DNA of 64,000 nucleotides from Halomonas llamarensis (GTDB lineage Bacteria > Pseudomonadota > Gammaproteobacteria > Pseudomonadales > Halomonadaceae). Made by a program: the position numbers and the translations under genes. Position 1 is the stretch's first letter. The number at the start of each line of letters is the position of its first letter. The notes beneath the pieces were generated by a model, which saw only the letters and a program-made list of their open reading frames with translations, did not search any database and was not told where the DNA came from. Below, piece by piece: positions 49,101-59,067 of this stretch. Location of the stretch: positions 29,528-93,527 of the forward strand of contig NZ_JAMJPJ010000012.1 of assembly GCF_023555005.1 (NCBI RefSeq), read 5' to 3'.

Positions 49101-50405
49101 CTAATGTAAAAAAGGGGACCATGCGGGGTCGCGTATATCACCTTGCACTACAGGCAACCTGAATGAAGAGCGCCCATCGGCGGAGACAGCACTCAACACA
49201 CTATTATCGCCTTGTTGGGTAGCGAAGATTACCATGGTGCCGTTAGGGGCAACACTAGGTGATTCATCGCGGGTCGATTCGCTTAATACCATCAAGCGAT
49301 CATTGTCTAACTCTTGGCGCGCGACTTGATAACCCCGACCAGAGCGGTGAATCAAAAAGATGTCATCGCCATCAGGAGAGAAGCGCCCACGCGCGTTATA
49401 GTTGCCAGTGTAAGTTAGCCGTTGGGTCTTTCCGTTTCTCAACGTGTAACGGTAAATTTGTGGGCCACCGCTACGGTCCGATGTAAACAGTAAGCTACGT
49501 CCATCGGGCGCCCAGTCGGGCTCAGTGTCGATGCCACTGCTGTTGGTTAAGCGCTCAATCGAGCGGTTAGCCACGTTCATAAGATAAATCTCAGGCTGCC
49601 CGTCTTTGGATAGCGACATGGCCAACCGGCGGCCATCAGGTGACCAAACCGGCGCACTGTTGATACCATCAAAGGAAGTTAGCTGAACCCTTTGCCCGGA
49701 AGATACTTCTTGTACATAGATGGCTGACTGCTCAGTTTCAAACGATACATACGCAAGCTTGCGGCCATCGGGCGACCACGACGGGGAAAGGATAGGGTTA
49801 TCAGAACTGAGCACCTCCTGGCTATTACGTCCATCCGCATCCGCTACGTAGAGGCCAAATTGCATATTGTCGCCGACACCCTGAGCGGTCACATAAGCAA
49901 TCCGCGTCGAGAACGCCCCGCGAATGTCGGTAATCGCCTCAAAGATTTGATCACTTAAACGGTGGGCAGCACCGCGCAAGTTATTCTCCCCACTTCGGAT
50001 ACTTTCAGACAGCATCCGACGCTGGCCGCTAATATCCATCAGCTCAGCGTTAATACGGTAACCGGCTTCGCTGGTTTCTATATCGCCAACGACCAAATAG
50101 CGCACGTCCAGCGAGCGCCAGGTGCCGAATTGCACATCCTCGGCTTTGCTAGGACGCTCAAACATAGCATCGCGCTCAAGTGGAGAAAAGAAACCGCTAC
50201 GCTCTAGGTTATTGTGAATGATTTGCGCCACATCGTCGGGTATTCCCTCACTACCGGCAAAAGGAACCACGGCGATCGGCAGTGCGCGATCACTTCCACG
50301 CGTAATTTCAATGGTGAGATTCGCACTGGCGGCGTTGCTAACAATAAAAAAACTGCCTATGAGCAATAGCAATGCCCCTAGTCGTAAATGGCGTGAGGTT
50401 TGCAT
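49101..50405 (-). CDS. tolB: Tol-Pal system protein TolB
   Basis: A 434-residue periplasmic protein. Signal peptide [17 protein letters not shown], an N-terminal two-lobed domain (about 30-165) and a six-bladed beta-propeller with repeated SPDG motifs ([54 protein letters not shown]). TolB shuttles between TolA and Pal. Its start overlaps the tolA stop by a base, and pal follows after 7. Confidence 0.95.
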   Translation of the reverse strand: MQTSRHLRLGALLLLIGSFFIVSNAASANLTIEITRGSDRALPIAVVPFAGSEGIPDDVAQIIHNNLERSGFFSPLERDAMFERPSKAEDVQFGTWRSLDVRYLVVGDIETSEAGYRINAELMDISGQRRMLSESIRSGENNLRGAAHRLSDQIFEAITDIRGAFSTRIAYVTAQGVGDNMQFGLYVADADGRNSQEVLSSDNPILSPSWSPDGRKLAYVSFETEQSAIYVQEVSSGQRVQLTSFDGINSAPVWSPDGRRLAMSLSKDGQPEIYLMNVANRSIERLTNSSGIDTEPDWAPDGRSLLFTSDRSGGPQIYRYTLRNGKTQRLTYTGNYNARGRFSPDGDDIFLIHRSGRGYQVARQELDNDRLMVLSESTRDESPSVAPNGTMVIFATQQGDNSVLSAVSADGRSSFRLPVVQGDIRDPAWSPFLH

Positions 50406-51448
50406 TAACGAACATCCCCTGGAGTAAATCGCAAATTAAATTGGCGTAAGCTGCGTTGCTGTTCTGCGGATAGCTCACGCAACTCGGTAAAGGGTGCTAC
50501 ATGCTCAACCGCTTGGATGGCCGAGCGATCGAAGGCGCTATCGCCACTTGATATTGCGACTGAGGTGGCAAGCACTTCACCGGATGGCCCTAATCGAACT
50601 TGGATGGTGGCAGTCATTGTATCACTTGCCCCTCCTGGGATAAGCCATGCCTGCTCTACCGCGCGGCGTACGATGGCGATAAAACTATTGGCTGCCTGCT
50701 CTGCCTGGCGGGCATCAGCTGCCGCTTCTGCTTGCCCTTCTAGCTGGCGCTGCCTTTCGGCTTCAGCGGCTTCTTGCGCTTGGCGAGCTTGTTCCTCTTC
50801 ACGGCGACGCTGCGCCTCAGCCTCTTGCGCTTGGCGAGCTAGTTTCTCTTCACGAAGACGCTGTTCCTTGGCCTCTTGCGCCTGGCGGGCCTGCTCTTCT
50901 TCGCGACGACGCTGCGCCTCAGCTTCTTGCTCTTGGCGCGCCAATTCTTCACGGCGGCGTTGTTCTTCGGCTTGTTGCTCGGCACGTTCGGTTTCACGCG
51001 CGGCAGCTTCTAATGCTCGGCGCTCTGCTTCCTCGGTGCGCCTTTGTGCTTGCGCTTCAGCCTTGGCCCGCGCCTCTTCAAGCGCTTGGGTTTCTCGAGC
51101 CTCAGCGAGCTCTTCGGCCTGATCGATAACCGCCTTTTCTAGCGGCCGAGATGGTGGCGTTGGCTCTTCTTGTGGCGGCGTTTTCTCAGGCGGTTGAGAC
51201 GGCACGTTCGATGTCACTTGATTATCATTCGCCTGTTGGGCCTGATCCGTATACGTTTCCGTACTCACAAGCGTAGCGTGAACGATGGAAGATGGTTCGG
51301 GTTCTGCGTCTTTGCTCTCAAGATTAATCACGCTAAACATAACAACGACAACATGAACCAACACCGCAAAAACAACCGGCCAAACATAGCCGACTTCGCG
51401 TTTATCTCGTGAAAAAAAAGCCACAAGGCATCCCCTGCGTTTACTCAT
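50405..51448 (-). CDS. tolA: Tol-Pal system protein TolA
   Basis: A 347-residue protein with one N-terminal membrane helix ([20 protein letters not shown]), a long alanine/glutamate/arginine/glutamine-rich helix (about 100-250) and a C-terminal domain ([20 protein letters not shown], then [18 protein letters not shown]). It spans the periplasm and transmits energy from TolQR to TolB-Pal. Residues 172-222 are three tandem 17-residue units ([17 protein letters not shown] type). It overlaps tolR by 8 bases. Confidence 0.94.
   Translation of the reverse strand: MSKRRGCLVAFFSRDKREVGYVWPVVFAVLVHVVVVMFSVINLESKDAEPEPSSIVHATLVSTETYTDQAQQANDNQVTSNVPSQPPEKTPPQEEPTPPSRPLEKAVIDQAEELAEARETQALEEARAKAEAQAQRRTEEAERRALEAAARETERAEQQAEEQRRREELARQEQEAEAQRRREEEQARQAQEAKEQRLREEKLARQAQEAEAQRRREEEQARQAQEAAEAERQRQLEGQAEAAADARQAEQAANSFIAIVRRAVEQAWLIPGGASDTMTATIQVRLGPSGEVLATSVAISSGDSAFDRSAIQAVEHVAPFTELRELSAEQQRSLRQFNLRFTPGDVR
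50783..50935 (-). repeat. 51-base tandem repeat inside tolA
   Basis: Three units of 51 bases encode the 17-residue TolA repeat, and a partial fourth follows. Copies differ mainly at the third codon base and at a few residues. Confidence 0.75.
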
Positions 51449-51878
51449 CTTGCGGCGGCTCGGAAATGAGGCCTACGTTGGCCACACCCGCGCGCTGCAG
51501 CGTACTCATCAACGTGACGACTTGGCCGTAGGCAATCTGGCGGTCGCCTCGTACCATCACCGGCGTGTCAGGGCGGCGCTCAAGAATCACCGTGACGCGC
51601 TCAGCGAGGTCATCCAGCGCCACAGCTGTCGTGTCGTCGCCCAGGCTGATGTGATAGTTACCCTCGCGGTCGACGGATACCAAAATAGGGTCGTTATCTT
51701 CTGGGTTTTCGATCGGTTCAGAAGAGACCTGCGGCAAATCAACTTGTACCCCTTGAGTGAGCATGGGCGCGGTGATCATAAAAATCACCAACAACACCAA
51801 CATCACGTCGATAAAAGGGACCACGTTAATCTCTGCCATGGGTCGGCGTTGCCCACCGCGATGAAAAGGCCCTTGCAT
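51441..51878 (-). CDS. tolR: Tol-Pal system protein TolR
   Basis: A 145-residue ExbD/TolR-family protein. One membrane helix near residue 20-40 holds the conserved proton-path aspartate (VVPFIDVMLVLLVIFMITAP). The periplasmic part (about 60-140) includes VMVRGDRQIAYGQVVTLMST. It is the stator partner of TolQ. It lies 12 bases after tolQ. Confidence 0.95.
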   Translation of the reverse strand: MQGPFHRGGQRRPMAEINVVPFIDVMLVLLVIFMITAPMLTQGVQVDLPQVSSEPIENPEDNDPILVSVDREGNYHISLGDDTTAVALDDLAERVTVILERRPDTPVMVRGDRQIAYGQVVTLMSTLQRAGVANVGLISEPPQDE

Positions 51879-51890
51879 ACAGCGACTCCC

Positions 51891-52580
51891 TTAGCTGGAC
51901 GTGGTGTCACGCCCTTGCAGATTACGGTGCAAAATGGCGTAAAACTCTTCGGCAAAGTTTTCATATTTACCCAATAATCGGCTGGCACTGTTAGAAAGAC
52001 GGTTATAAAAAATAACCGCAGGAATCGCAGCAAAAAGCCCCATTGCTGTGGCAATTAGCGCCTCAGCAATCCACGGTGCAACGGTCGCCAAGGTCGCTTG
52101 TTGTGCCATGGAGATCGATTGAAATGAGCCCATGATTCCCCATACCGTACCAAATAAACCAATGTAGGGACTCGCCGATGCCACCGTGGCAAGAAACACT
52201 AGATGCTGGTTGAGGCGGTCTTCTTCGCGTGACCACGCGACTCGCATGCTGCGCTGAACCGCTTCGAGTACAGTATCTACTTGCCCTGTTTTGGCCGCCA
52301 AACGGTGAAACTCTCGAAATCCAGATTGAAAAATACGCTCGGCCCCCTGGCGCGCGTCATCGGCGGGAATGTCACGATAGAGATCATTCAAATCAACGCC
52401 TGACCAAAACGACTCTTCAAATTGGTCATAGGCTTTATTTGCGCGATTCAACGCAAAGCTGCGCTGAAAAATGACTACCCATGACAGCAGAGATCCCAGC
52501 ACAAGTAGCAGCATCACTAGCTGGACAACCGGACTGGCACTCATAACCAGATGGGGAATCGACATGCTATTTTCGTTCAC
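51891..52580 (-). CDS. tolQ: Tol-Pal system protein TolQ
   Basis: A 229-residue ExbB/TolQ/MotA-family protein with three membrane helices; GLFGTVWGIMGSFQSISMAQ and IAEALIATAMGLFAAIPAVI are the family's most conserved region. It forms the proton channel with TolR. The GTG at 52580 has GAGGA 5 bases upstream, while the in-frame ATG at 52565 has none. Confidence 0.95.
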   Translation of the reverse strand: MNENSMSIPHLVMSASPVVQLVMLLLVLGSLLSWVVIFQRSFALNRANKAYDQFEESFWSGVDLNDLYRDIPADDARQGAERIFQSGFREFHRLAAKTGQVDTVLEAVQRSMRVAWSREEDRLNQHLVFLATVASASPYIGLFGTVWGIMGSFQSISMAQQATLATVAPWIAEALIATAMGLFAAIPAVIFYNRLSNSASRLLGKYENFAEEFYAILHRNLQGRDTTSS

Positions 52581-52602
52581 GAGTGTCCTCTTTTATCCAG
52601 AT

Positions 52603-52998
52603 TTAATTAAATAATGCCATAAGGGAAGGCGGCCAAGCTTTAGGTCTTAAGCGCTTGGCATCCAAACACGCTATCTCGACTGTGGCATTGCACAACAGTT
52701 CCCCGTGGCGGGTTGCTTTTTGCTCAAAGAGCATCCGGCAGCGACCTATTTTGCTTATCTCGGCGGCAACGCTAAGCGTATCATCAAGCCTAGCCGGTTT
52801 GGCATAGTGGCACGCCAAGCGATATACCACTAGCTGCGTCCCTTCTTGTAATAGCACCTGTTGGTTGAAGCCTTGTTGTCTCAACCACTCGCTACGAGCG
52901 CGCTCCATAAACTTCAGGTAGTTAACGTAGTAGACAATTCCCCCTGCATCTGTGTCTTCCATGTAAACGCGGATAGGCATGGTAAAAACATGGCTCAT
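52603..52998 (-). CDS. ybgC: Tol-Pal-associated acyl-CoA thioesterase YbgC
   Basis: A 131-residue hot-dog-fold thioesterase. The catalytic aspartate lies in [20 protein letters not shown], followed by [10 protein letters not shown]. YbgC hydrolyses short or longer acyl-CoAs and is nearly always first in the tol-pal operon. It overlaps the ruvB stop by 4 bases, coupling it with the ruv genes. Confidence 0.93.
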   Translation of the reverse strand: MSHVFTMPIRVYMEDTDAGGIVYYVNYLKFMERARSEWLRQQGFNQQVLLQEGTQLVVYRLACHYAKPARLDDTLSVAAEISKIGRCRMLFEQKATRHGELLCNATVEIACLDAKRLRPKAWPPSLMALFN

Positions 52999-54032
52999 GG
53001 TCTGACTTCCCCTGTACTGCCGGGCGCCTGCTCGTGCGGCACACGGCTAAAGTGCGCCCACGCCTGGCGGGTCACAACACGCCCACGCGGGGTGCGCATC
53101 ATTAAGCCCTGCTGAATCAAATACGGTTCAATCACATCCTCAATGCTATCGCGCTCTTCGCTAATCGCCGCGGAAAGAGAATCCACGCCGACCGGGCCGC
53201 CATCAAACTTATCCATCATCGCCAGTAATAGGCGACGGTCCATATGATCCAGACCATGATGGTCAACGTTGAGCATATTCAGCGCCGCATCGGCAATATC
53301 GATATCGACATATCCGCTGCCTTTGATGTCAGCGTAATCGCGTACGCGTCTCAGCAAGCGGTTAGCAATTCGCGGCGTGCCGCGCGAGCGTTTGGCGATT
53401 TCAGCGGCACCGTCAACACTGGTAGTGACGTTCAACAAATTCGCCGAGCGAGTCACAATCGCGCTCAATTCTTCAATATTATAAAACTCCAAGCGCTGTA
53501 CAATACCAAACCGGTCGCGCAACGGAGAGGTTAAAAGTCCGGCACGCGTCGTGGCGCCGACTAGTGTAAAGCGCGGCAAGTCTAACTTAATTGACCGCGC
53601 CGCTGGGCCTTCGCCAATCATAATATCGAGCTGAAAATCCTCCATTGCTGGATAGAGCACTTCTTCTACCATAGGCGAAAGTCGGTGGATTTCGTCGATG
53701 AAGAGCACATCGCCAGGCTCTAAATTGGTCAGCATCGCGGCAAGGTCACCCGCACGCTCAAGGACGGGCCCTGAAGTAGATTTCAAGCCGACACCCATCT
53801 CAGTAGCGATAATATTCGCCAAAGTCGTTTTACCCAGCCCCGGTGGGCCAAACACCAGCGTGTGATCTAGGCTCTCTTCGCGCAGCCGGGCGGCGCCGAT
53901 GAAGATATCCATCTGTTCACGCATGCGTGGCTGGCCGATATAGTCGCAAAGACGCTTGGGACGAATCGCATGATCCATCCTGACTTCACCCTGCTCCGGC
54001 GCGGCGGCAATCAAGCGATCCTGTTCGATCAT
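52995..54032 (-). CDS. ruvB: Holliday junction helicase subunit RuvB
   Basis: A 345-residue AAA+ motor that drives branch migration with RuvA. Walker A is [16 protein letters not shown], Walker B is [13 protein letters not shown], sensor 1 is LVGATTRAG, and the C-terminal winged helix includes [16 protein letters not shown]. Length is typical. It follows ruvA by 22 bases. Confidence 0.97.
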   Translation of the reverse strand: MIEQDRLIAAAPEQGEVRMDHAIRPKRLCDYIGQPRMREQMDIFIGAARLREESLDHTLVFGPPGLGKTTLANIIATEMGVGLKSTSGPVLERAGDLAAMLTNLEPGDVLFIDEIHRLSPMVEEVLYPAMEDFQLDIMIGEGPAARSIKLDLPRFTLVGATTRAGLLTSPLRDRFGIVQRLEFYNIEELSAIVTRSANLLNVTTSVDGAAEIAKRSRGTPRIANRLLRRVRDYADIKGSGYVDIDIADAALNMLNVDHHGLDHMDRRLLLAMMDKFDGGPVGVDSLSAAISEERDSIEDVIEPYLIQQGLMMRTPRGRVVTRQAWAHFSRVPHEQAPGSTGEVRP

Positions 54033-54054
54033 GGGGTTCCTCAGAGTCTATAGG

Positions 54055-54660
54055 CTAGCTGCTTAACCGTTGCGTCAGCGCGGCTTTGATAAGCGTTTCA
54101 GCAGGCTGATTCGGATCGAGCCCTGAAAGCATTTTGGCAGCTTCAGCGGGCTTATAACCCAAGCTGATCAATGCTGCTTCGGCATCTGCTAAGCTGTTGC
54201 GTTGACCTTTCGCTGTCGCCGCTTCTAACGGCAATGTGGCGTCTGAGGCGTTTTCCCACTCTGGGAAACGGTCGCGCATCTCGATGATTAGTCGCTCAGC
54301 CGTCTTTTTTCCCACACCCGGAAGGCGAGTCAACGCTTTGCTGTCATCATCGCGTACGCAGCGCATAAAGGCATCTTCATCCATGCCCGAGAGAATCGCG
54401 AGCGCTAGTTTGGGACCAACCCCGTTGACCTTGATCAACGCACGAAACAGCGCTCGCTCGTGCTCACGGGAAAAACCGTAAAGCAGATGCGCGTCATCTC
54501 GGATCGTCAAATGGGTATACAGCGAAATGGTCTCACCAACGGCAGGCAAGGCCACTAGCGTATTCATCGACGTTGCTAGCTCATAGCCCACGCCATGCAC
54601 GTCGATAACAATCAAAGGCGGATGTTTTTCCAACAACTGCCCGGTAAGGCGTCCAATCAT
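54055..54660 (-). CDS. ruvA: Holliday junction helicase subunit RuvA
   Basis: A 201-residue junction-binding protein. N-terminal OB fold (MIGRLTGQLLEKHPPLIVID), two helix-hairpin-helix motifs (RALIKVNGVGPKLALAIL and ALTRLPGVGKKTAERLIIEM), and a C-terminal domain that binds RuvB (about 150-201). AAGG precedes the ATG. It lies 130 bases after ruvC; that gap shows no clear promoter. Confidence 0.97.
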   Translation of the reverse strand: MIGRLTGQLLEKHPPLIVIDVHGVGYELATSMNTLVALPAVGETISLYTHLTIRDDAHLLYGFSREHERALFRALIKVNGVGPKLALAILSGMDEDAFMRCVRDDDSKALTRLPGVGKKTAERLIIEMRDRFPEWENASDATLPLEAATAKGQRNSLADAEAALISLGYKPAEAAKMLSGLDPNQPAETLIKAALTQRLSS

Positions 54661-54790
54661 AGCTGACCTTTCTTGATAACGGGCTCTTCATAGCGAATAG
54701 GCAAACGCTTGCGCAAAGTGTGCTTACTATAAAGCCACTCTGTACAAGTGACCAGGTACAAGTGATGCGCTTTACCCGTAAAGATAAGCA

Positions 54791-55342
54791 CTAAAGACGC
54801 CAACGGCCGGCTTTACGTCGTGGGCGTTGAGTCGCCGCACCAACGGCCAATCCACTGCGGGCATAACCGTCTGTCAACGCAATCGCGAGGGCATCGGCGG
54901 CATCAGCCTGCGGTGTGGCGGAAAGGCGCAAAATGGCGCTGACCATGTGCTGTACCTGCGTTTTATCCGCCCCACCCTGCCCTGTCACCGCCTGTTTAAT
55001 TTGGCGTGGCGAATATTCGTTAACCGCAAACCCTAGGTTCGCCATACAGACAAGCGCAGTACCGCGTGCTTGACCGAGTTTCAGCGCCGAATCCGGGTTT
55101 TTGGCCATGAATACGCGCTCTATCGCTACGTACGCCGGGCGATGGAGTCCCACCACTTCACCGAGGCCGGCATAAATTTGCGCGAGTCGCTGCTCAAGCG
55201 CTACATCGGTGGTGCGAATACAGCCACTGGCAACATAACCGGGTTTACCTTGATGAATATCAATGACACCAAAACCGGTAATACGAGAACCGGGGTCAAT
55301 CCCAAGAATACGCGGCATTATATCGAGCGGCGGCTCAGGCAT
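54791..55342 (-). CDS. ruvC: Crossover junction endodeoxyribonuclease RuvC
   Basis: A 183-residue Holliday junction resolvase. Acidic active-site residues are visible in ILGIDPGSRITGFGVID (Asp), VAIERVFMAKNPDSALKLGQ (Glu) and QADAADALAIALTDG (Asp pair). The tail is basic (RPRRKAGRWRL). The ATG at 55342 has AGGATA at 8 bases; the internal ATG at 55318 lacks a ribosome site. Confidence 0.96.
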   Translation of the reverse strand: MPEPPLDIMPRILGIDPGSRITGFGVIDIHQGKPGYVASGCIRTTDVALEQRLAQIYAGLGEVVGLHRPAYVAIERVFMAKNPDSALKLGQARGTALVCMANLGFAVNEYSPRQIKQAVTGQGGADKTQVQHMVSAILRLSATPQADAADALAIALTDGYARSGLAVGAATQRPRRKAGRWRL

Positions 55343-55367
55343 CGGCTATATCCTAAGAATAAGCAGT

Positions 55368-55400
55368 TAAAAAAACACCGACGCCCTAAGGCGCCGGTGT
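55368..55400 (-). terminator. Terminator of aspS
   Basis: An 11-base-pair stem (ACACCGACGCC with GGCGCCGGTGT, one mismatch) and a CTAA loop, with seven or more T residues following on the minus strand. It separates aspS from ruvC. Confidence 0.82.
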
Positions 55401-55442
55401 CGTGTTGCCCGACAAAAGCCATGGCGACTACCGCAAATAGGA

Positions 55443-57224
55443 TTACTCCCCCGCGGTTTCCGCTTTAGCTTTTGGGCGCAGACGGATATTGAGGTCTTTT
55501 AACTGCTCGGCGCTGACGTCACCTGGTGCATCGGTCATTAAACAAGCGGCGCTCTGCGTTTTTGGGAAGGCAATCACTTCACGAATAGTGTTCGCACCCA
55601 CCATCAGCATCACCAAGCGATCCAGGCCGAAGGCTAAACCGCCATGGGGAGGCGCGCCGTACTGCAGCGCATCAAGCAAGAAGCCGAATTTCTCACGCGC
55701 TTCTTCTTCGCCAATCCCCAGAATGTCAAATACGCTACTCTGCATAGTCTGATCGTGGATACGGATAGAACCGCCACCCAGCTCAGTGCCGTTCAACACC
55801 ATATCGTAGGCGCGAGAGAGCGCCCCGGCCGGGTTCGCCTTGAGCTCTTCAGGGCTGCACGCCGGCGCAGTGAACGGGTGGTGTAACGGGTTTAAGCGGC
55901 CGTTGTCATCAGCTTCAAACATCGGGAAGTCGATGACCCACAGCGGTGACCACGCTTGGGTGTAGAGATTTAAGTCGGCACCCAGCTTAACGCGCAGCGC
56001 GCCGATGGCTTCATTGACGATGCGGGCTTTATCGGCCCCGAAGAAAATAATATCGCCATCTTTTGCGTCAACACGGTCGAGAAGTTCTTCAACCACGTTT
56101 TCCATAAATTTAACGATGGGGGATTGCAGACCTTCGAGACCCTTGTCGCGCTCGTTGACCTTGATCCACGCCAAGCCCTTGGCGCCATAAATGCTGACAA
56201 ACTTGGTGTATTCATCAATTTCTTTACGCGAAAGCGTCGCGCCACCCGGTACTTTCAGCGCGGCTACGCGGCCATCTTCCGCGCTAGCGGGGCCTGAAAA
56301 CACCTTGAAGTCGACTTGTTGCATTAAATCATCAACGTCGGTCAACTCCAGCGGAATGCGCAGGTCAGGCTTATCAGAGCCATAACGCTGCATGGCGTCG
56401 TGCCATGTCATCTGTGGGAATACCGGCAGCTCAACGTCGAGCACGTCTTTAAACAGCTGACGAATCATCAACTCGGTGATCGCCATGATGTCGTTCTCTT
56501 CAACGAACGACGCCTCGATGTCGATCTGCGTGAACTCCGGCTGACGATCAGCGCGCAGGTCTTCATCGCGGAAGCACTTGGCAATCTGGTAGTAACGGTC
56601 GAAACCGGCCACCATTAAGAGTTGCTTGAAAAGCTGCGGCGACTGCGGCAGCGCAAAGAAATTACCTGCGTGAGTACGGCTTGGTACCAGGTAGTCACGC
56701 GCGCCTTCAGGCGTTGCCCGAGTGAGGACCGGCGTCTCAATGTCTAAGAAGCCTTGGTTTTCCAAAAAGGCACGCACGTTGTGCGAAATACGCGAACGCA
56801 TGCGTAGCTTCTCGATCATGTCTGGGCGGCGCAAATCGATGTAGCGATGCTTTAAACGTACTTCTTCGCCGACTTTGCCATGCTCATCGAGCTGGAACGG
56901 CGGTGTCGCGGCGGTGTTCAGCACTTCTACGTCTTTGGCCAAGACTTCAATCATGCCGGTTGGCATGTTGGGGTTTTGTGTCCCTTCCGGGCGCAGACGA
57001 ACGCGCCCCGTAATGCGAAGCACATACTCACCACGGGCGCGATCGGCATTGGCGAACGCCTCGGCGGTGTCTGGGTCAACCACGAACTGTGCAATGCCGT
57101 CGCGATCGCGCATATCGAGGAAGATAACGCCGCCGTGATCCCGGCGACGGTGAACCCATCCGCAAACGGTAACCGTTTGATCCACCAACGTTTCGTTTAG
57201 CTGGCCGCAATAATGGCTGCGCAT
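55443..57224 (-). CDS. aspS: Aspartate--tRNA ligase
   Basis: A 593-residue class II synthetase of the bacterial long type. N-terminal OB anticodon domain ([20 protein letters not shown]), motif 2 ([20 protein letters not shown]), the bacterial insertion domain (about 290-420), and motif 3 ([15 protein letters not shown]). ATG 57224 ([10 protein letters not shown]) has AGGA at 6 bases; the frame from 57251 starts with TTG and is unconserved. Whether it is strictly Asp-specific or also charges tRNA-Asn cannot be told here. Confidence 0.96.
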   Translation of the reverse strand: MRSHYCGQLNETLVDQTVTVCGWVHRRRDHGGVIFLDMRDRDGIAQFVVDPDTAEAFANADRARGEYVLRITGRVRLRPEGTQNPNMPTGMIEVLAKDVEVLNTAATPPFQLDEHGKVGEEVRLKHRYIDLRRPDMIEKLRMRSRISHNVRAFLENQGFLDIETPVLTRATPEGARDYLVPSRTHAGNFFALPQSPQLFKQLLMVAGFDRYYQIAKCFRDEDLRADRQPEFTQIDIEASFVEENDIMAITELMIRQLFKDVLDVELPVFPQMTWHDAMQRYGSDKPDLRIPLELTDVDDLMQQVDFKVFSGPASAEDGRVAALKVPGGATLSRKEIDEYTKFVSIYGAKGLAWIKVNERDKGLEGLQSPIVKFMENVVEELLDRVDAKDGDIIFFGADKARIVNEAIGALRVKLGADLNLYTQAWSPLWVIDFPMFEADDNGRLNPLHHPFTAPACSPEELKANPAGALSRAYDMVLNGTELGGGSIRIHDQTMQSSVFDILGIGEEEAREKFGFLLDALQYGAPPHGGLAFGLDRLVMLMVGANTIREVIAFPKTQSAACLMTDAPGDVSAEQLKDLNIRLRPKAKAETAGE

Positions 57225-57310
57225 GTCAAATCCTGTTTTGTGTTGTGGCAAAGTGAGGGTAACGTAACGGTAAAACCGTGAAATATACGGTTAGCGAGAA
57301 CCATCAAGCA

Positions 57311-57598
57311 TCAAGCAGCAGCGCCATCGGATTTTTTGCTACTGCCGTGCGACTTTTCGCTATTTGAAGATGTAGTGGCTTCTTTAGCGCTGTCTGCTGC
57401 CAAGTTCTTTTTGCTACCCGTCTTGAAATCGGTTTCATACCAACCGCCGCCAGCGAGGCGAAAACCCGCCGCTGAAATAAGACGCGAAAGTGTATCACGT
57501 TCACAAACGGGGCAATCCGTCAGCGGGTCAGCGCTGATTTTCTGCAGTTTTTCTAGACGATGGCCGCAGGCCTTGCACTCATATTCGTAGATGGGCAT
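57311..57598 (-). CDS. FmdB-family zinc ribbon protein
   Basis: A 95-residue protein beginning MPIYEYECKACGHRLEKLQK, with two CxxC pairs (CKACG and CPVCE) that form a zinc ribbon, then a low-complexity serine/lysine-rich tail. FmdB-like proteins are widespread, often just upstream of aspS, and possibly regulatory; the function is not settled. ATG 57598 has AGGAG 8 bases upstream. It is in the same direction as aspS, 86 bases ahead of it. Confidence 0.88.
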   Translation of the reverse strand: MPIYEYECKACGHRLEKLQKISADPLTDCPVCERDTLSRLISAAGFRLAGGGWYETDFKTGSKKNLAADSAKEATTSSNSEKSHGSSKKSDGAAA

Positions 57599-57813
57599 GT
57601 TATTGACTCCTAAAAAGCGTGGCCCAGACAGGATATTGGCATGCGCATTCGCTGCCGGGCTGCTATATGCGGCCAAATCGGGGAAACTCCAAGACGGCGG
57701 TTGGTAAAGCGGACTTATTATACCCTTTTGTAGCCCCTAGCGAGCAAGTCGCTACCGCATAAATGCTGTCACTCGATAACACATCACTTGATAACACTGC
57801 AGGAGATAAAACA

Positions 57814-58758
57814 ATGCCGAACGCCGTGATCCTAGATGCAGAGAGCCTGGGACCAGATATTGACCTCACAACGGTTCGTGATCAGGTGGATCATTTAACC
57901 GTATACGTTCAGAGCAGCACACCTGAGGCGCGCGAACGCTTAGCAGACGCTGAGATTGCGATTGTCAATAAAGTGGTACTGGATGCTAAGGCGCTGGCCG
58001 CGCTGCCTAAGCTAAGCCTTATCTGCGTCCTCGCAACAGGGCTTAACAATATTGATCTGGAGGCGGCTAAAGCGCAGGGCGTTACGGTAAAAAACGTCTC
58101 TGCTTATGGTACGGCCAGCGTGTCACAACACACCTTAATGCTAATGCTGGCACTCGCCAATCGTTTGCCCCGTTATCAGCGCGCGATCGCTGAGGGTGAA
58201 TGGCAACAGAGCGAATTCTTCTGCTTACAGCAGCATCCGACCTTACAACTCACGGGGAAGAATCTGGTGATGGTCGGGCAAGGAGAGCTTGGCAGCGAGG
58301 TGGCTCGCCTGGCGGAAGCTTTCGGTATGAACGTGATATTTGCGGCACGGCCGGGAAACGAAGCAAACGACAAGCGTCCTCCCTTGGATGAACTGCTGCC
58401 AAGCGCCGATGTCGTCAGCCTTCACTGCCCGCTCAACGAGACAACTCGCCACCTGATCAATCAGGAGCGCTTAGATCGGGCTAAATCCTCGCTGCTGTTA
58501 ATTAATTGCGCTCGCGGCGGCATTATTGATGAAGACGCAGCGCTAACGGCACTTAGGAATAACACGTTGGGTGGCTTGGGCGTTGATGTTTTACCTAGCG
58601 AACCACCCCGCGGCGGCCATGCACTGCTGGACGCCCTAAGCCAAGGCGAGGCACTCAACCTTATTGTCACGCCTCACAACGCCTGGATTACCCCGGAAGC
58701 GCGGCAGAATATCGTCAAGCTTACGGCTGATAACATTCGCGCTTGGCAGTCTGCCTGA
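57814..58758 (+). CDS. D-2-hydroxyacid dehydrogenase (hydroxypyruvate/glycerate type)
   Basis: A 314-residue NAD(P)-dependent enzyme of the D-isomer 2-hydroxyacid family. The coenzyme loop is LVMVGQGELGSEVARLAEAF, catalytic Arg is in LLINCARGGIIDEDAALTAL, Glu in GLGVDVLPSEPPRGGHALLD and His in VTPHNAWITPEARQN. Substrate-facing VLATGLNNIDLEAAKAQGV and SVSQHTLMLMLALANR fit glycerate dehydrogenase/hydroxypyruvate reductase, but the substrate is not certain. ATG 57814 has AGGAG 8 bases upstream. It is convergent with acyP, 4 bases apart. Confidence 0.88.
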   Translation: MPNAVILDAESLGPDIDLTTVRDQVDHLTVYVQSSTPEARERLADAEIAIVNKVVLDAKALAALPKLSLICVLATGLNNIDLEAAKAQGVTVKNVSAYGTASVSQHTLMLMLALANRLPRYQRAIAEGEWQQSEFFCLQQHPTLQLTGKNLVMVGQGELGSEVARLAEAFGMNVIFAARPGNEANDKRPPLDELLPSADVVSLHCPLNETTRHLINQERLDRAKSSLLLINCARGGIIDEDAALTALRNNTLGGLGVDVLPSEPPRGGHALLDALSQGEALNLIVTPHNAWITPEARQNIVKLTADNIRAWQSA

Positions 58759-58762
58759 CGCG

Positions 58763-59038
58763 TTAGATGGTCGAGAACGTATCTGGCGCATGGGCCTGTT
58801 CCAACACCTCAAATTCCACGTGGGTCACATGCGCCTTTTCCGGGCCTTGCCACAACCACTCTGAGAGGTTTTTCACGGCCTCTTTTGAGCCACACATCAT
58901 CACTTCAACGCGCCCGTCAGGGAGATTCTTGGCATACCCGGTAATTCCCAATATAAGCGCTTGCTCTTGAGTTGAGCCGCGATACCAGACACCTTGAACC
59001 TTGCCTGTTACCCACGCTTTGGTGCAACACATTGGCAT
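58763..59038 (-). CDS. acyP: Acylphosphatase
   Basis: A 91-residue enzyme that hydrolyses acyl phosphates. The phosphate-binding loop with catalytic Arg is KVQGVWYRGSTQEQAL, and the catalytic Asn is in GYAKNLPDGRVEVMMCGSKE. Length is standard. It is downstream of yihY in the same direction, 29 bases apart. Confidence 0.92.
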   Translation of the reverse strand: MPMCCTKAWVTGKVQGVWYRGSTQEQALILGITGYAKNLPDGRVEVMMCGSKEAVKNLSEWLWQGPEKAHVTHVEFEVLEQAHAPDTFSTI

Positions 59039-59067
59039 ATTAGTCTCCTTAATTGATGCGTGTGCGC

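Noticed and set aside
50517..51122. 201-codon serine/alanine/arginine-rich open frame on the plus strand
   Set aside because: It is the antisense shadow of the tolA repeat region; composition follows the repeat and there is no ribosome site.
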